NCBI GenBank assembly: GCA_001839685.1
Contig: MLAK01000751.1
Location: 10,667 to 22,248, forward strand
Length of the DNA stretch: 11,582 nucleotides
Source of the DNA: Tritrichomonas foetus
Lineage: Eukaryota > Parabasalia > Tritrichomonadida > Tritrichomonadidae
Direction: 5' to 3'
Position numbers and translations under genes: made by a program. The number at the start of each line of letters is the position of its first letter. The first letter of the stretch is position 1. Below, piece after piece: positions 1 through 6,474 of the stretch. A model generated the notes under the pieces. It had not been told where the DNA came from, searched no databases, and worked only from the letters and a program-made list of their open reading frames with translations.

Positions 1-147
1 GAATATCAAAAGAAAGAAAGAAATGAATATCAAAAGAAAGAAAGAAATGAATATAAAAAGAAAGAAATCAAGAAACGAATATCAAAAGAAAGAAAAGAAT
101 ATCAAAAGAAAGAAAGAAAGGAATATAAGAAAGAGAAATATAAGAAG
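1..147 (+). repeat. Purine-rich tandem repeat, 24-base core unit
   Basis: Units begin with GAATAT at 1, 25, 49, 77, 97 and 121. The units at 1-24 and 25-48 are identical. The one at 97-120 differs only at its last base. The unit at 77-96 is shortened to 20 bases and the one at 49-76 is lengthened to 28. The plus strand here is almost all A and G apart from the TAT and TC at the unit starts. Units of 24, 20 and 28 bases include lengths that are not multiples of three, so the array shifts frame internally: unit 77-96 is in a different codon phase from units 1-48. Confidence 0.9.
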
Positions 148-174
148 ATGGTTGTCAATTTCGAATTTATATGA
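1..174 (+). CDS. C-terminal end of a Lys/Glu-rich repeat protein, partial (low confidence)
   Basis: The frame starting at base 1 is open for 57 codons to TGA at 172-174. It reads as octapeptide repeats of the type EYQKKERN, with variants EYKKKE and EYQKKERK, then a short non-repetitive end (MVVNFEFI). A highly charged tail of this kind would be helical or disordered. The beginning lies left of the window, so no function can be given. The main doubt is that the second frame (from base 2) is also open, ending at TAA 191-193, and its stop forms a TAAA, the reported trichomonad polyadenylation signal. The purine-only composition removes stops in both frames, so openness alone proves little. It would be a tail-to-tail neighbour of the signal peptide peptidase gene. 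Confidence 0.35.
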   Translation, partial: EYQKKERNEYQKKERNEYKKKEIKKRISKERKEYQKKERKEYKKEKYKKMVVNFEFI

Positions 175-282
175 TATAGACTTTTTTATTTAAAACAAAA
201 ATCATCATTTTTCTTGATATTTACATCAAATGTTATTCAATGTTCAAACAATGATTCAATTTCATAATCATTCCTTCATTCC

Positions 283-286
283 TTTA
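283..286 (-). terminator. TAAA polyadenylation signal overlapping the signal peptide peptidase stop codon
   Basis: On the minus strand the stop codon TAA is followed by A, giving TAAAGG. In Trichomonas vaginalis a UAAA tetranucleotide, often overlapping the stop codon, is the known 3'-end processing signal. The match is short and could be chance, but its position is the expected one. Confidence 0.4.
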
Positions 287-1198
287 TCCCGAGAAGCTCA
301 AGAATGCATAGTGCTCTTTTCTGATGAATGCGAGAATAACAATCGGCACGGTAACTGCTGGAGTGATAAACAAGAGTGCAGGCTGGCCAGATTTCGTTAA
401 ATAACAAACAATATCAGTAAAAGCCATGGATAGCGCATATCCAATCATTCCAACAATCCAATAAGGTGATTTTCGGTGCAAAAGCTTATAAATAAACGTA
501 TCAAAGCGAGAGCAAACAGATAGAAATATACCAGGAATCACCAAGTCACCTAGACCAAGAACGGAATATCCATGTTCTTTCCGAATTTGCAATTTAATGG
601 GACCTTCAATACTAACGGCAACTGATGTCATTATGTCAGTCGAGTAAACGAAAAACACATCGTAAATTAAAAGTGACCAAAGAAGTGGTGCGGCCGACGT
701 AAATTTGTCGACACGAATGCTCAAAACTCCGTTAAATGCAATACAAAATGCAATGATATTGTTTGCAATAGTGTTTCGTGTTCTGAAATAAAAAATGTTG
801 ATAAATAATGCGATGGGATATAAAATTGCGTCGCTTTCGTAAAAACCGACAGAATGAGCGGGTAAAACGAATTCCGTGATAATTGAATGCGATTGTGGGA
901 ACATAAAAAGCTTGAATTTTCTGAATCTTTTGCTTACAAAACTGCGAAGGAAAAACCAAACGCTGGTTGTTCCAGCAAGGCCGAAATAGAACATAAAAAT
1001 GAAGTTCACCATTTGTGGGCCGAGACCTTCGATGAGAAGGTTCATACCAATCAGAGTAGCTGCGGATATGTAAGGATAAAATTTGATGCGACTCTCTGAT
1101 AAAACATCCTTCGGCTTTTCTTCATCGTCCGTGCCGGCAAACCATGAACCTAGACCAACAGACGTAATTGCTAATGAACCAAGAATAAGTGAATCCAT
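284..1198 (-). CDS. Signal peptide peptidase (presenilin-type intramembrane aspartyl protease)
   Basis: A complete 304-residue multi-pass membrane protein. The catalytic aspartates are visible: D180 in the YD motif (LLIYDVFFVYSTD) and D218 in the GLGD motif (VLGLGDLVIPGIF). The PAL motif is at residues 273-275 (QPALLF). The stretch after YD (SIEGPIKL) is also typical of the signal peptide peptidase branch rather than presenilin. About nine hydrophobic segments can be seen, at roughly 4-20, 42-60, 63-85, 105-120, 123-138, 143-161, 167-186, 212-230 and 246-291, the last block holding two spans. The family cleaves leftover signal peptides and type II membrane proteins in the endoplasmic reticulum membrane. 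It is shorter than animal homologues, mainly at the N terminus, and ends in LSFSG without a KKXX-type retrieval signal. The ATG at 1196-1198 is the only sensible start, with an initiator-like TCATTCA 12 bases upstream. The gene is divergent from RPA12. Confidence 0.95.
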   Translation of the reverse strand: MDSLILGSLAITSVGLGSWFAGTDDEEKPKDVLSESRIKFYPYISAATLIGMNLLIEGLGPQMVNFIFMFYFGLAGTTSVWFFLRSFVSKRFRKFKLFMFPQSHSIITEFVLPAHSVGFYESDAILYPIALFINIFYFRTRNTIANNIIAFCIAFNGVLSIRVDKFTSAAPLLWSLLIYDVFFVYSTDIMTSVAVSIEGPIKLQIRKEHGYSVLGLGDLVIPGIFLSVCSRFDTFIYKLLHRKSPYWIVGMIGYALSMAFTDIVCYLTKSGQPALLFITPAVTVPIVILAFIRKEHYAFLSFSG

Positions 1199-1358
1199 TT
1201 TGGTATGAATGAATAATTAGCCATAAATTCGCCTTAAACCAATCAAACAAATATAAATTGAATCACTTTCACATGATCTCAAGAATTGATTGATGTTTGA
1301 TGGTGGTGAAATATGATATGAAAAATGATTTTGAAAAATCTTTGGTCGTTCAAAAAGA
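1199..1358. promoter_or_regulatory. Divergent promoter region between signal peptide peptidase and RPA12
   Basis: These 160 bases separate two start codons on opposite strands and must hold both promoters. On the minus strand TCATTCA (complement of 1206-1212) fits the trichomonad initiator pattern TCA-pyrimidine-T, which would give a 12-base leader. On the plus strand GTTCAAA at 1349-1355 lies 4 bases before the RPA12 ATG. It is a weaker initiator match because the base after TCA is not a pyrimidine. A TTCACAT lies at 1268-1274. No TATA box is evident. Initiator use here is inferred from trichomonad biology. Confidence 0.5.
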
Positions 1359-1700
1359 ATGGCATCAAAAGATCCAAATATTCGTCTGTTTTGCGACAAT
1401 TGCGGAACACTAATTAACATAACAGCACGTGGTGAAATAAGGTGTCCACTTTGCAGAAGCGAATATGACGCATCATTACTCGATCGCTTCGAAAGAAGAG
1501 TCGATCTCATCGCACCAGAAGAAGAGCAATTACAGATGAATACCGAAGGAAGTGTTCGTACAGTGATTGACGAAAGATGTCCTGAATGTAATCATGAAGG
1601 ATTATATTTCTCAACTGCACAACTCAGAAGTGCAGATGAAGGACAAACAGTTTTCTACGAATGTCCAAAATGTGGTCACCGTTACCAGCAAAACGCATAA
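1359..1700 (+). CDS. RNA polymerase I subunit RPA12 (TFIIS-like zinc-ribbon subunit)
   Basis: A complete 113-residue protein with two zinc ribbons. The N-terminal ribbon uses C12, C15, C29 and C32 (CDNC and CPLC). The C-terminal ribbon uses C74, C77, C102 and C105 (CPEC and CPKC). The sequence QLRSADEGQTVFYECPKCG is the RPA12/TFIIS signature, and D93-E94 are the acidic tip residues that support transcript cleavage in the polymerase active site. The GQTVFY context and the small size fit the Pol I subunit (RPA12, also called ZNRD1 or POLR1H) better than RPB9, RPC11 or TFIIS. RPA12 acts in nucleolar rRNA synthesis, in cleavage and termination. The ATG gives the usual short N terminus before the first ribbon. 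The stop is TAA. No intron is present. Confidence 0.93.
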   Translation: MASKDPNIRLFCDNCGTLINITARGEIRCPLCRSEYDASLLDRFERRVDLIAPEEEQLQMNTEGSVRTVIDERCPECNHEGLYFSTAQLRSADEGQTVFYECPKCGHRYQQNA

Positions 1701-1749
1701 TTTTTATTTTTATTATTATTTTATAATTATATATAGTCCGATATAATAG

Positions 1750-1822
1750 TTCTACATTTTGACTTCCTCTCGGAAAGGGTCATTCTGTAGAATATTTTTT
1801 TCCTCCCAGCGTAAAAATATTC
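1750..1822. repeat. Nested and adjacent inverted repeats followed by T-runs
   Basis: TTCTACA (1750-1756) pairs with TGTAGAA (1786-1792). Inside it, TGAC pairs with GTCA, and TTCC with GGAA around a TCTC loop, so the segment can fold into a long imperfect hairpin. A second hairpin overlaps it: GAATATTTTT (1790-1799) pairs perfectly with AAAAATATTC (1813-1822) around a 13-base loop. The two share bases 1790-1792, so they are mutually exclusive near the junction. Possible roles are 3'-end structure of the RPA12 transcript or a small RNA gene. Neither is proven. Confidence 0.6.
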
Positions 1823-1920
1823 CCGACTTTCACTTTTTTGTCTTTTTTTTATTTTTGCGAAAGAGATCGAATTTTGATCTTATAGGTAAAATTAAGGAGT
1901 TATAATCAATTCCGCATGAA

Positions 1921-1947
1921 AATTCCACAAGAATTCTGTGGTGAATT
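1921..1947. repeat. Imperfect palindrome centred on AGAATTCT
   Basis: AATTCCAC (1921-1928) faces GTGG-TG-AATT (1938-1947) around the 8-base palindrome AGAATTCT (1930-1937). One base (1929) and two bases (1942-1943) are unpaired. It could form a cruciform or hairpin. No function is known. Confidence 0.55.
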
Positions 1948-2255
1948 CACTTGAAATTGGAATAAGAAAAGAACAAGCATTCATATATGGGGTACATACT
2001 AAGAGTAATATGATTTATCAAATATTATTAAGTTGGGACGAAAAAAGCGTCACGACTGGAGATCAAATATTTCATTTTATGTCGATGAATATATATTTAA
2101 TTTATCTTTTATTAATTGACAACATTCATGATCTAGATAATCTAGTTTTACGTGCACAAAATTCATTACGTAATTTTTCTTTCAAGATTTTAATCATTTC
2201 CCATGATTCATTTCCATTTCATTTTCATGATTTCATTATGATATTACAATCATTA

Positions 2256-2273
2256 ATGTGAATAAATTCACAT
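2256..2273. promoter_or_regulatory. Palindrome ATGTGAAT-AA-ATTCACAT upstream of the next gene
   Basis: Two perfect 8-base arms are separated by AA. The site lies about 92 bases upstream of the ATG at 2365. The symmetry resembles a binding site for a dimeric protein. The ATGTGA/TCACAT half-sites recur in a second dyad before the CH-domain gene. A regulatory role is an inference. Confidence 0.4.
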
Positions 2274-2327
2274 AACTTACTCTTTTATTGATTCAAGAAA
2301 TGCATTTTTTAAAAAATAAAGGGCAAA

Positions 2328-2333
2328 TCATTT
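2328..2333 (+). promoter_or_regulatory. Candidate initiator TCATTT
   Basis: TCATTT fits the trichomonad initiator pattern, with the presumed start base at 2330. It would give a 35-base leader to the ATG at 2365 or 53 bases to the ATG at 2383. The consensus is short, so chance matches are common. Confidence 0.35.
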
Positions 2334-2364
2334 CTACTTTTTGAGAAGAGATTTGAGAAAATTT

Positions 2365-4830
2365 ATGTACGTTTACAAAATCATGGGAACGAATTTGGAG
2401 ATTTTCCAATGCTCGATTTTTATAAATTCGTTGGAAATCGACAGTTTCAAACCTAAAAGGATGTTCGCAAGGTTTCAAATGGATTCCATGCCTCAGATCG
2501 ATCTTGCCGCATTTGATGTTTCCGAAGGAAAAAATCGAATTTATCTTTGCAAAGGGATGAAATTTATTATGAGAGCAGACTGTTTAGATCTTTTTAAATC
2601 CACTCCATTATATGTATACTTCAGTAATCAGCAAAATCAAATAATTTGCGCCTGCGGTTTTGATATGAGCCCTTTAATCGTTGATGCATTTAGACATAGT
2701 ACACCAGAAAACAATGATTCAGAAATATATACGACAGATTTAATACTTCAAAATAGATATGATCAAAAAATTGGCATTGGAAATTTTGAATTTTCTTGCC
2801 GACATTTTTCAGCTGACATTAATAGAATTCAGACCTATGAAGTCGTTATAGAAGAAACACAACCAACTCAAGAGCAAGAAGTCACAGAAGAATTAACAAC
2901 TTTGGAAAATGCACGAGCACATGCAAACACAATGACAAGAAGAAAAAGTCGAAGAAGAGAAAATCGAAAAATGGAAGACCTGTTGAAACTCAGCAAAAAA
3001 TATCAACGATCAAGATCAGGCCTTGTAAATGAAGTCGAAGTACTCGAAAGTAAAGTTCGTAATATTGAAGCCGTTCAAAACCGAGTAATACAAAAGAAAC
3101 GACAAGAAAATCGAAGAAAAGCTGATGGATTTGAGCCAATTATACAAAGTTCATCAACTCATACATCAGACTTCTCTTTCTTTTTCGATTCTTCAGACTA
3201 TAGTAATTGTGAAAGAACTAATCAAATAATTTATAGTGTGGAAGATTATTGCGGTACTGCATTTTCTCATCATAAGAAACATCATGAAAGACCTAAAAGA
3301 AAACATCACCACCATCGCAGACAGAAAGATAAAGCAGAGCCTGTTCCAACAATGGGTACTGAAACACAAGAACTTCTTGCACAATCAACAAATATTCAAC
3401 AAAATAATAAAGTTCCAAGTGATTCAGCATCTAAAGGTTCAGATACCCATAAAATTCCTCAAAAAGATTTTGACGCTTTTTTACAAAGACAAAATGCTGC
3501 AGCAGATAAAAGAAAATCAATGTCAAGTGGTAACTCAGACCAAGAATCTATTAAAAGTCACGGTTCTCGCCGATCTAATAAAAAGCCAGAACAATCTAAA
3601 GTTCATCATGCCACGGTTATTCAACCTTCGAAACCAACACCACAACCAAATGCAAATGGAGCTCAAACTCAAAAAGTCGAATCCCATTCACATAAACCAT
3701 CTTCTTCACAACAAGAAGGCAAATCACAACAAAATCCATCTAAACAAAAAGAAAATATATCACAAAGGCCTTCTGAATCGAATAAAGATCAAGGAAAATC
3801 ACAAACCAATCAACCAACTAAACAGCCTTCACAGAAGAGTCAGAAAACTGCTACAAGATCAGTTGATACTGATGGTGATTCTGATAAAGAAAAGAAACAA
3901 GATATTTCTTCAGCATCGATTAGTAAATCTCAAAAATCTTCATTTATTGGATCATCTGCATCAACTTCAGGCGTAGAAGATATTCAGGCAACACAATCAA
4001 CAATTGAGGTCCTTGATATTCCATCTGATACTTCTAAAGCTAAAACCGACAAATCTTCTTCCTCATCACATCATTCATCTTCATCGCATCACTCCACACA
4101 TGAAGTAATCGATGAACCTAGTACAAGTAATTTCATTGATGTTGAAGCAAGTTCACATCACAAAGATACTTCATATTCTTCCAACTCATCTCATAAATTA
4201 TCATTTACCACAACACAAGATTTTACATCAAAAATTGATGATGATGACTTTGTTGATATTGAATCCAAGACAGCAACATCAATGGAATTATCGAGTAATA
4301 TTGTATCACAACAAAAAACCGAAAGCATATCTCAACTTGATTCTTCGAATATTCAAGACATTATTGCTTCAAGTGATTCACACAAATCCACAGGGTCCAA
4401 ACAAAGTTATCATAGTACACAGAGTAAAGCATCCAGTAAACATTCCAGTTCTAAAATCTCAGGTATCTCATCATCATCGAGTGCATCATCTGAACATAAA
4501 TCTGAACCGAAACAATCAAATCTTGATGGACTTGATTTATCAGAACTTTTGGCAGGTCTTGATGATGATGACTCTCCTGGTAGCATTTCAATAAATTCTG
4601 ATCTTAAAAATGACCTTACTTTATCATCTACTTTCCTCTTGGATGAATTAAAACCAAAGAAGAAAGAAGAAGAACCAAAGCGTGAAAAGAAAGTCGATAA
4701 ACCTGCTCCAGCAACAGAGAAGAAAGAAACTCCAAAAGAAGAAAAGCCAAAGCCCTCTCAAGTATCTGATCCAATGTCAGAGTTACGTTCGGTGCTTGAT
4801 AGCGATTTGGCCGGAATATTATCTGATTAA
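2365..4830 (+). CDS. Unknown protein: folded (possibly C2-like) head, basic coiled coil, long disordered Ser/Gln/Lys/His-rich tail
   Basis: I do not recognise this 821-residue protein. Residues 7-155 look like one beta-rich globular domain with alternating hydrophobic strands (LEIFQCSIFINSLEI, TPLYVYFSN, KIGIGNFEFSCRHF), similar in pattern to a C2 domain; that is a guess. Residues 178-255 are rich in Arg, Lys and Glu and probably form a basic coiled coil. Residues 302-323 are a His/Arg/Lys patch. Residues 324-720 are low-complexity and almost surely disordered, with Ser and His runs and four short motifs of the VLDI/FIDV type at 549-634. The tail has a Lys/Glu/Pro block and ends in a hydrophobic-acidic motif. 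The frame is open back to 2320 without an earlier ATG. The ATG at 2365 is the first, and one at 2383 would remove six residues. It may be a scaffold or nuclear protein, which is an inference. Confidence 0.85.
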   Translation: MYVYKIMGTNLEIFQCSIFINSLEIDSFKPKRMFARFQMDSMPQIDLAAFDVSEGKNRIYLCKGMKFIMRADCLDLFKSTPLYVYFSNQQNQIICACGFDMSPLIVDAFRHSTPENNDSEIYTTDLILQNRYDQKIGIGNFEFSCRHFSADINRIQTYEVVIEETQPTQEQEVTEELTTLENARAHANTMTRRKSRRRENRKMEDLLKLSKKYQRSRSGLVNEVEVLESKVRNIEAVQNRVIQKKRQENRRKADGFEPIIQSSSTHTSDFSFFFDSSDYSNCERTNQIIYSVEDYCGTAFSHHKKHHERPKRKHHHHRRQKDKAEPVPTMGTETQELLAQSTNIQQNNKVPSDSASKGSDTHKIPQKDFDAFLQRQNAAADKRKSMSSGNSDQESIKSHGSRRSNKKPEQSKVHHATVIQPSKPTPQPNANGAQTQKVESHSHKPSSSQQEGKSQQNPSKQKENISQRPSESNKDQGKSQTNQPTKQPSQKSQKTATRSVDTDGDSDKEKKQDISSASISKSQKSSFIGSSASTSGVEDIQATQSTIEVLDIPSDTSKAKTDKSSSSSHHSSSSHHSTHEVIDEPSTSNFIDVEASSHHKDTSYSSNSSHKLSFTTTQDFTSKIDDDDFVDIESKTATSMELSSNIVSQQKTESISQLDSSNIQDIIASSDSHKSTGSKQSYHSTQSKASSKHSSSKISGISSSSSASSEHKSEPKQSNLDGLDLSELLAGLDDDDSPGSISINSDLKNDLTLSSTFLLDELKPKKKEEEPKREKKVDKPAPATEKKETPKEEKPKPSQVSDPMSELRSVLDSDLAGILSD

Positions 4831-5989
4831 TCTCACTCAAAAAGCTAATCCAAATAAGTAATGAAACTCATTATCGTGTTTGGTGATATTTTCTTTGCCA
4901 ATCTTTTATGTTCGAAATAAAATTGTAAGAAACGATCTATTTTTCCATTTTAATTATCAGAATATTCACAAAATATTTTTTTTCTATAAAAATTATGATG
5001 AAAAGTAAAAGCAGAATAAAACGAATTTATATTAAGTAATGAAGTATAAAACATCTTCAATATGATTTTTATTACGGAATAAACTGGAAAAGTCAAAAAA
5101 TAAATATTTCAACAATAATATCTCGAAAATTTTTTGGAAATACAAGAATATCTGAGTAAAGAAAAATATGTAAATTCTTTTAACCGAGTTTGGAAGTCAT
5201 TTTTTGAAAAGTGTGATGCTTGTGTGGATTGTAATTTCGAATTTGACAGAAGAAATTCCAAATAATGTTAAAATAAACGTTATATATTTTGGATTTAATG
5301 CAGTTTACTCCAGTTTTATGATAGAAAGTTCGAAATTCTGCATTTCCAATTATCGAAGCCATTAAAGAGGGGAAAAAATAATCATAAAGTCCAATTCCAA
5401 AGTGATAATAATTGCATACAACTCCATCCAAAAAAAAACATATATGAATGCAAAATGTACATTTTTTTGCCTCCTTTCTATTTTGGCCCATAAAGTCATA
5501 ATATTGAGCAAATTTGTTTAATGGATGCAAGTAATTTCTTGTGATAAAGGAAGATAAAATGAAATAAAATCACAAATAAAAAAAAAATTGAGAAATAGAA
5601 TTGTGTGCACGGTTTTGAAATAATCAATAAAATTGTGTTCTATGAAATATCAGAAATTTTGAGACTATTCAAAATTGAAGATTTATTGAATCTTTTCAAA
5701 GATTTTTGAAATACAATAGTTCGTGATAATATCTTCCTTATTATAAAATATCAACTCTTAACTTTACTGAATTAATATTTTACATAGATAATATGTATAG
5801 GAAATACAATCCTCCCAATAATATGATTGAATTTACTAATTATTATGTGTCAATTTCATGGGAGAACTCTTAAAATTACTTCTTTCGACATTATTCCAAT
5901 AGGTGAAAAATATGAAAGCGCTCTCTTACAATCTACAACATCCTACCTGTCACTGACTTGTAATCGGGAAATCCCATATGAAGCGGTTT

Positions 5990-6019
5990 ATTAACCTTGA
6001 AAGAATTTTTAAGGTTAAT
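5990..6019. repeat. Inverted repeat with 9-base arms
   Basis: ATTAACCTT (5990-5998) pairs perfectly with AAGGTTAAT (6011-6019) around a 12-base AT-rich loop. It lies in the most structured part of the gene-free interval. Nothing shows whether it is transcribed. Confidence 0.6.
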
Positions 6020-6416
6020 TTATAAGGTCTCTCTCATACGAAGAAGAAAATAGAAAATAACACTGAAATGATGCCATAGTGTTCCTTTTGGTTATAAATT
6101 GAATTAGACTGCTTTAAATTCTAAAATTGATGCTTTGAAAACTTTATCAATATTAATTTGAGATCTCACGAATGCGAGGCAGAATTTTTCTCGTAATTAA
6201 CAAATGAAAAAATGTATCATTGAGTATTGCATGATTTATTTAGCTTTATCTATCCTTGGGCCATTTTTTATCACCAACTTTTTTATGGTTTCTGTAGATT
6301 TATCGTTAAAACTTCTCAAAAAATTGAAATAGTCTTTCAATTGATTGTATATTTCATTATTGAAATAATACTTTTGATAGCTCGCTTTTTCTATCATCAT
6401 TTGAATTTCTGAGGAA

Positions 6417-6438
6417 ATCACATAAAAAATCATGTGAT
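6417..6438. promoter_or_regulatory. Dyad ATCACAT...ATGTGAT upstream of the CH-domain gene
   Basis: Perfect 7-base arms (6417-6423 and 6432-6438) flank an 8-base A-rich spacer. The right arm ends 36 bases before the ATG at 6475. The half-sites TCACAT and ATGTGA are the same as in the palindrome at 2256-2273 but in the opposite order. A protein-binding role is an inference. Confidence 0.35.
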
Positions 6439-6461
6439 GTGGTCAATCGAACCAAATAAAA

Positions 6462-6468
6462 GTTCAAA
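6462..6468 (+). promoter_or_regulatory. GTTCAAA close to the start codon
   Basis: GTTCAAA lies 6 bases before the ATG of the CH-domain gene. The same heptamer lies at 1349-1355, 4 bases before the RPA12 ATG. TCA within it could serve as a degenerate initiator, giving very short leaders as is normal in trichomonads. This is weak evidence from two instances. Confidence 0.3.
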
Positions 6469-6474
6469 GTTTTC

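Larger units (their letters stand above)
1701..2364. other. Gene-free interval with several inverted repeats
   Basis: This 660-base interval contains no convincing gene. It holds AT-rich sequence after the RPA12 stop, a cluster of inverted repeats at 1750-1822, T-runs at 1795-1801, 1834-1839 and 1842-1849, a short dyad at 1864-1880 (AGATC and GATCT arms), a larger dyad at 1921-1947, and an 18-base near-perfect palindrome at 2256-2273. The last 100 bases are presumably the promoter of the next gene. One open stretch (1938-2261) lacks an ATG start and looks random. Confidence 0.7.
4831..6474. other. Gene-free AT-rich interval of 1.6 kb
   Basis: No supported gene was found. Open stretches at 5180-5530 (minus) and 6227-6412 (plus) begin without ATG and match nothing I know. 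An A-run lies at 5578-5587. The part from about 5930 to 6030 is less AT-rich and more structured than its surroundings, with a GGGAAATCCC palindrome at 5966-5975 and an inverted repeat at 5990-6019. The last 100 bases should hold the promoter of the CH-domain gene. A first possible TAAA signal for the upstream gene occurs near 4918. Confidence 0.7.

Noticed and set aside
1938..2261. Open stretch of 107 codons on the plus strand
   Set aside because: It begins at GTG with no early ATG, has no recognisable domain, is mostly Ile/Leu/Phe/His as expected from AT-rich noise, and overlaps the palindromes. A decayed gene cannot be excluded.
3236..3976. A long second reading frame (246 codons) inside the unknown protein gene, with another at 4112-4594
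   Set aside because: The repeated TCA, CAA, AAA and CAT codons of the real frame turn into stop-free codons when shifted by one. The product is a Lys/Gln/Asn/His/Leu mixture without domain character. The folded head and continuity support the other frame.
5180..5530. Open stretch of 116 codons on the minus strand
   Set aside because: It starts at TTG. The first ATG gives about 103 residues rich in Phe, Cys, Tyr and Asn with no family match or promoter motif. I regard it as chance or a relic.
5951..5970. tRNA-Thr-like anticodon arm (CTGA-CTTGTAA-TCGG)
   Set aside because: The loop fits a TGT anticodon, but there is no GGTTCRANTCC B-box, no acceptor stem and no D arm at the right distances. 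It is probably chance.
6060..6080. CTGA next to ATGATG, as in a C/D box small nucleolar RNA
   Set aside because: The order fits only an internal D'/C' pair, and no outer C box or D box with a terminal stem was found.
6227..6412. Small hydrophobic open stretch before the CH gene
   Set aside because: It has no ATG start, and its apparent hydrophobicity comes from T-rich sequence. It lies in the promoter side of a well-supported gene.
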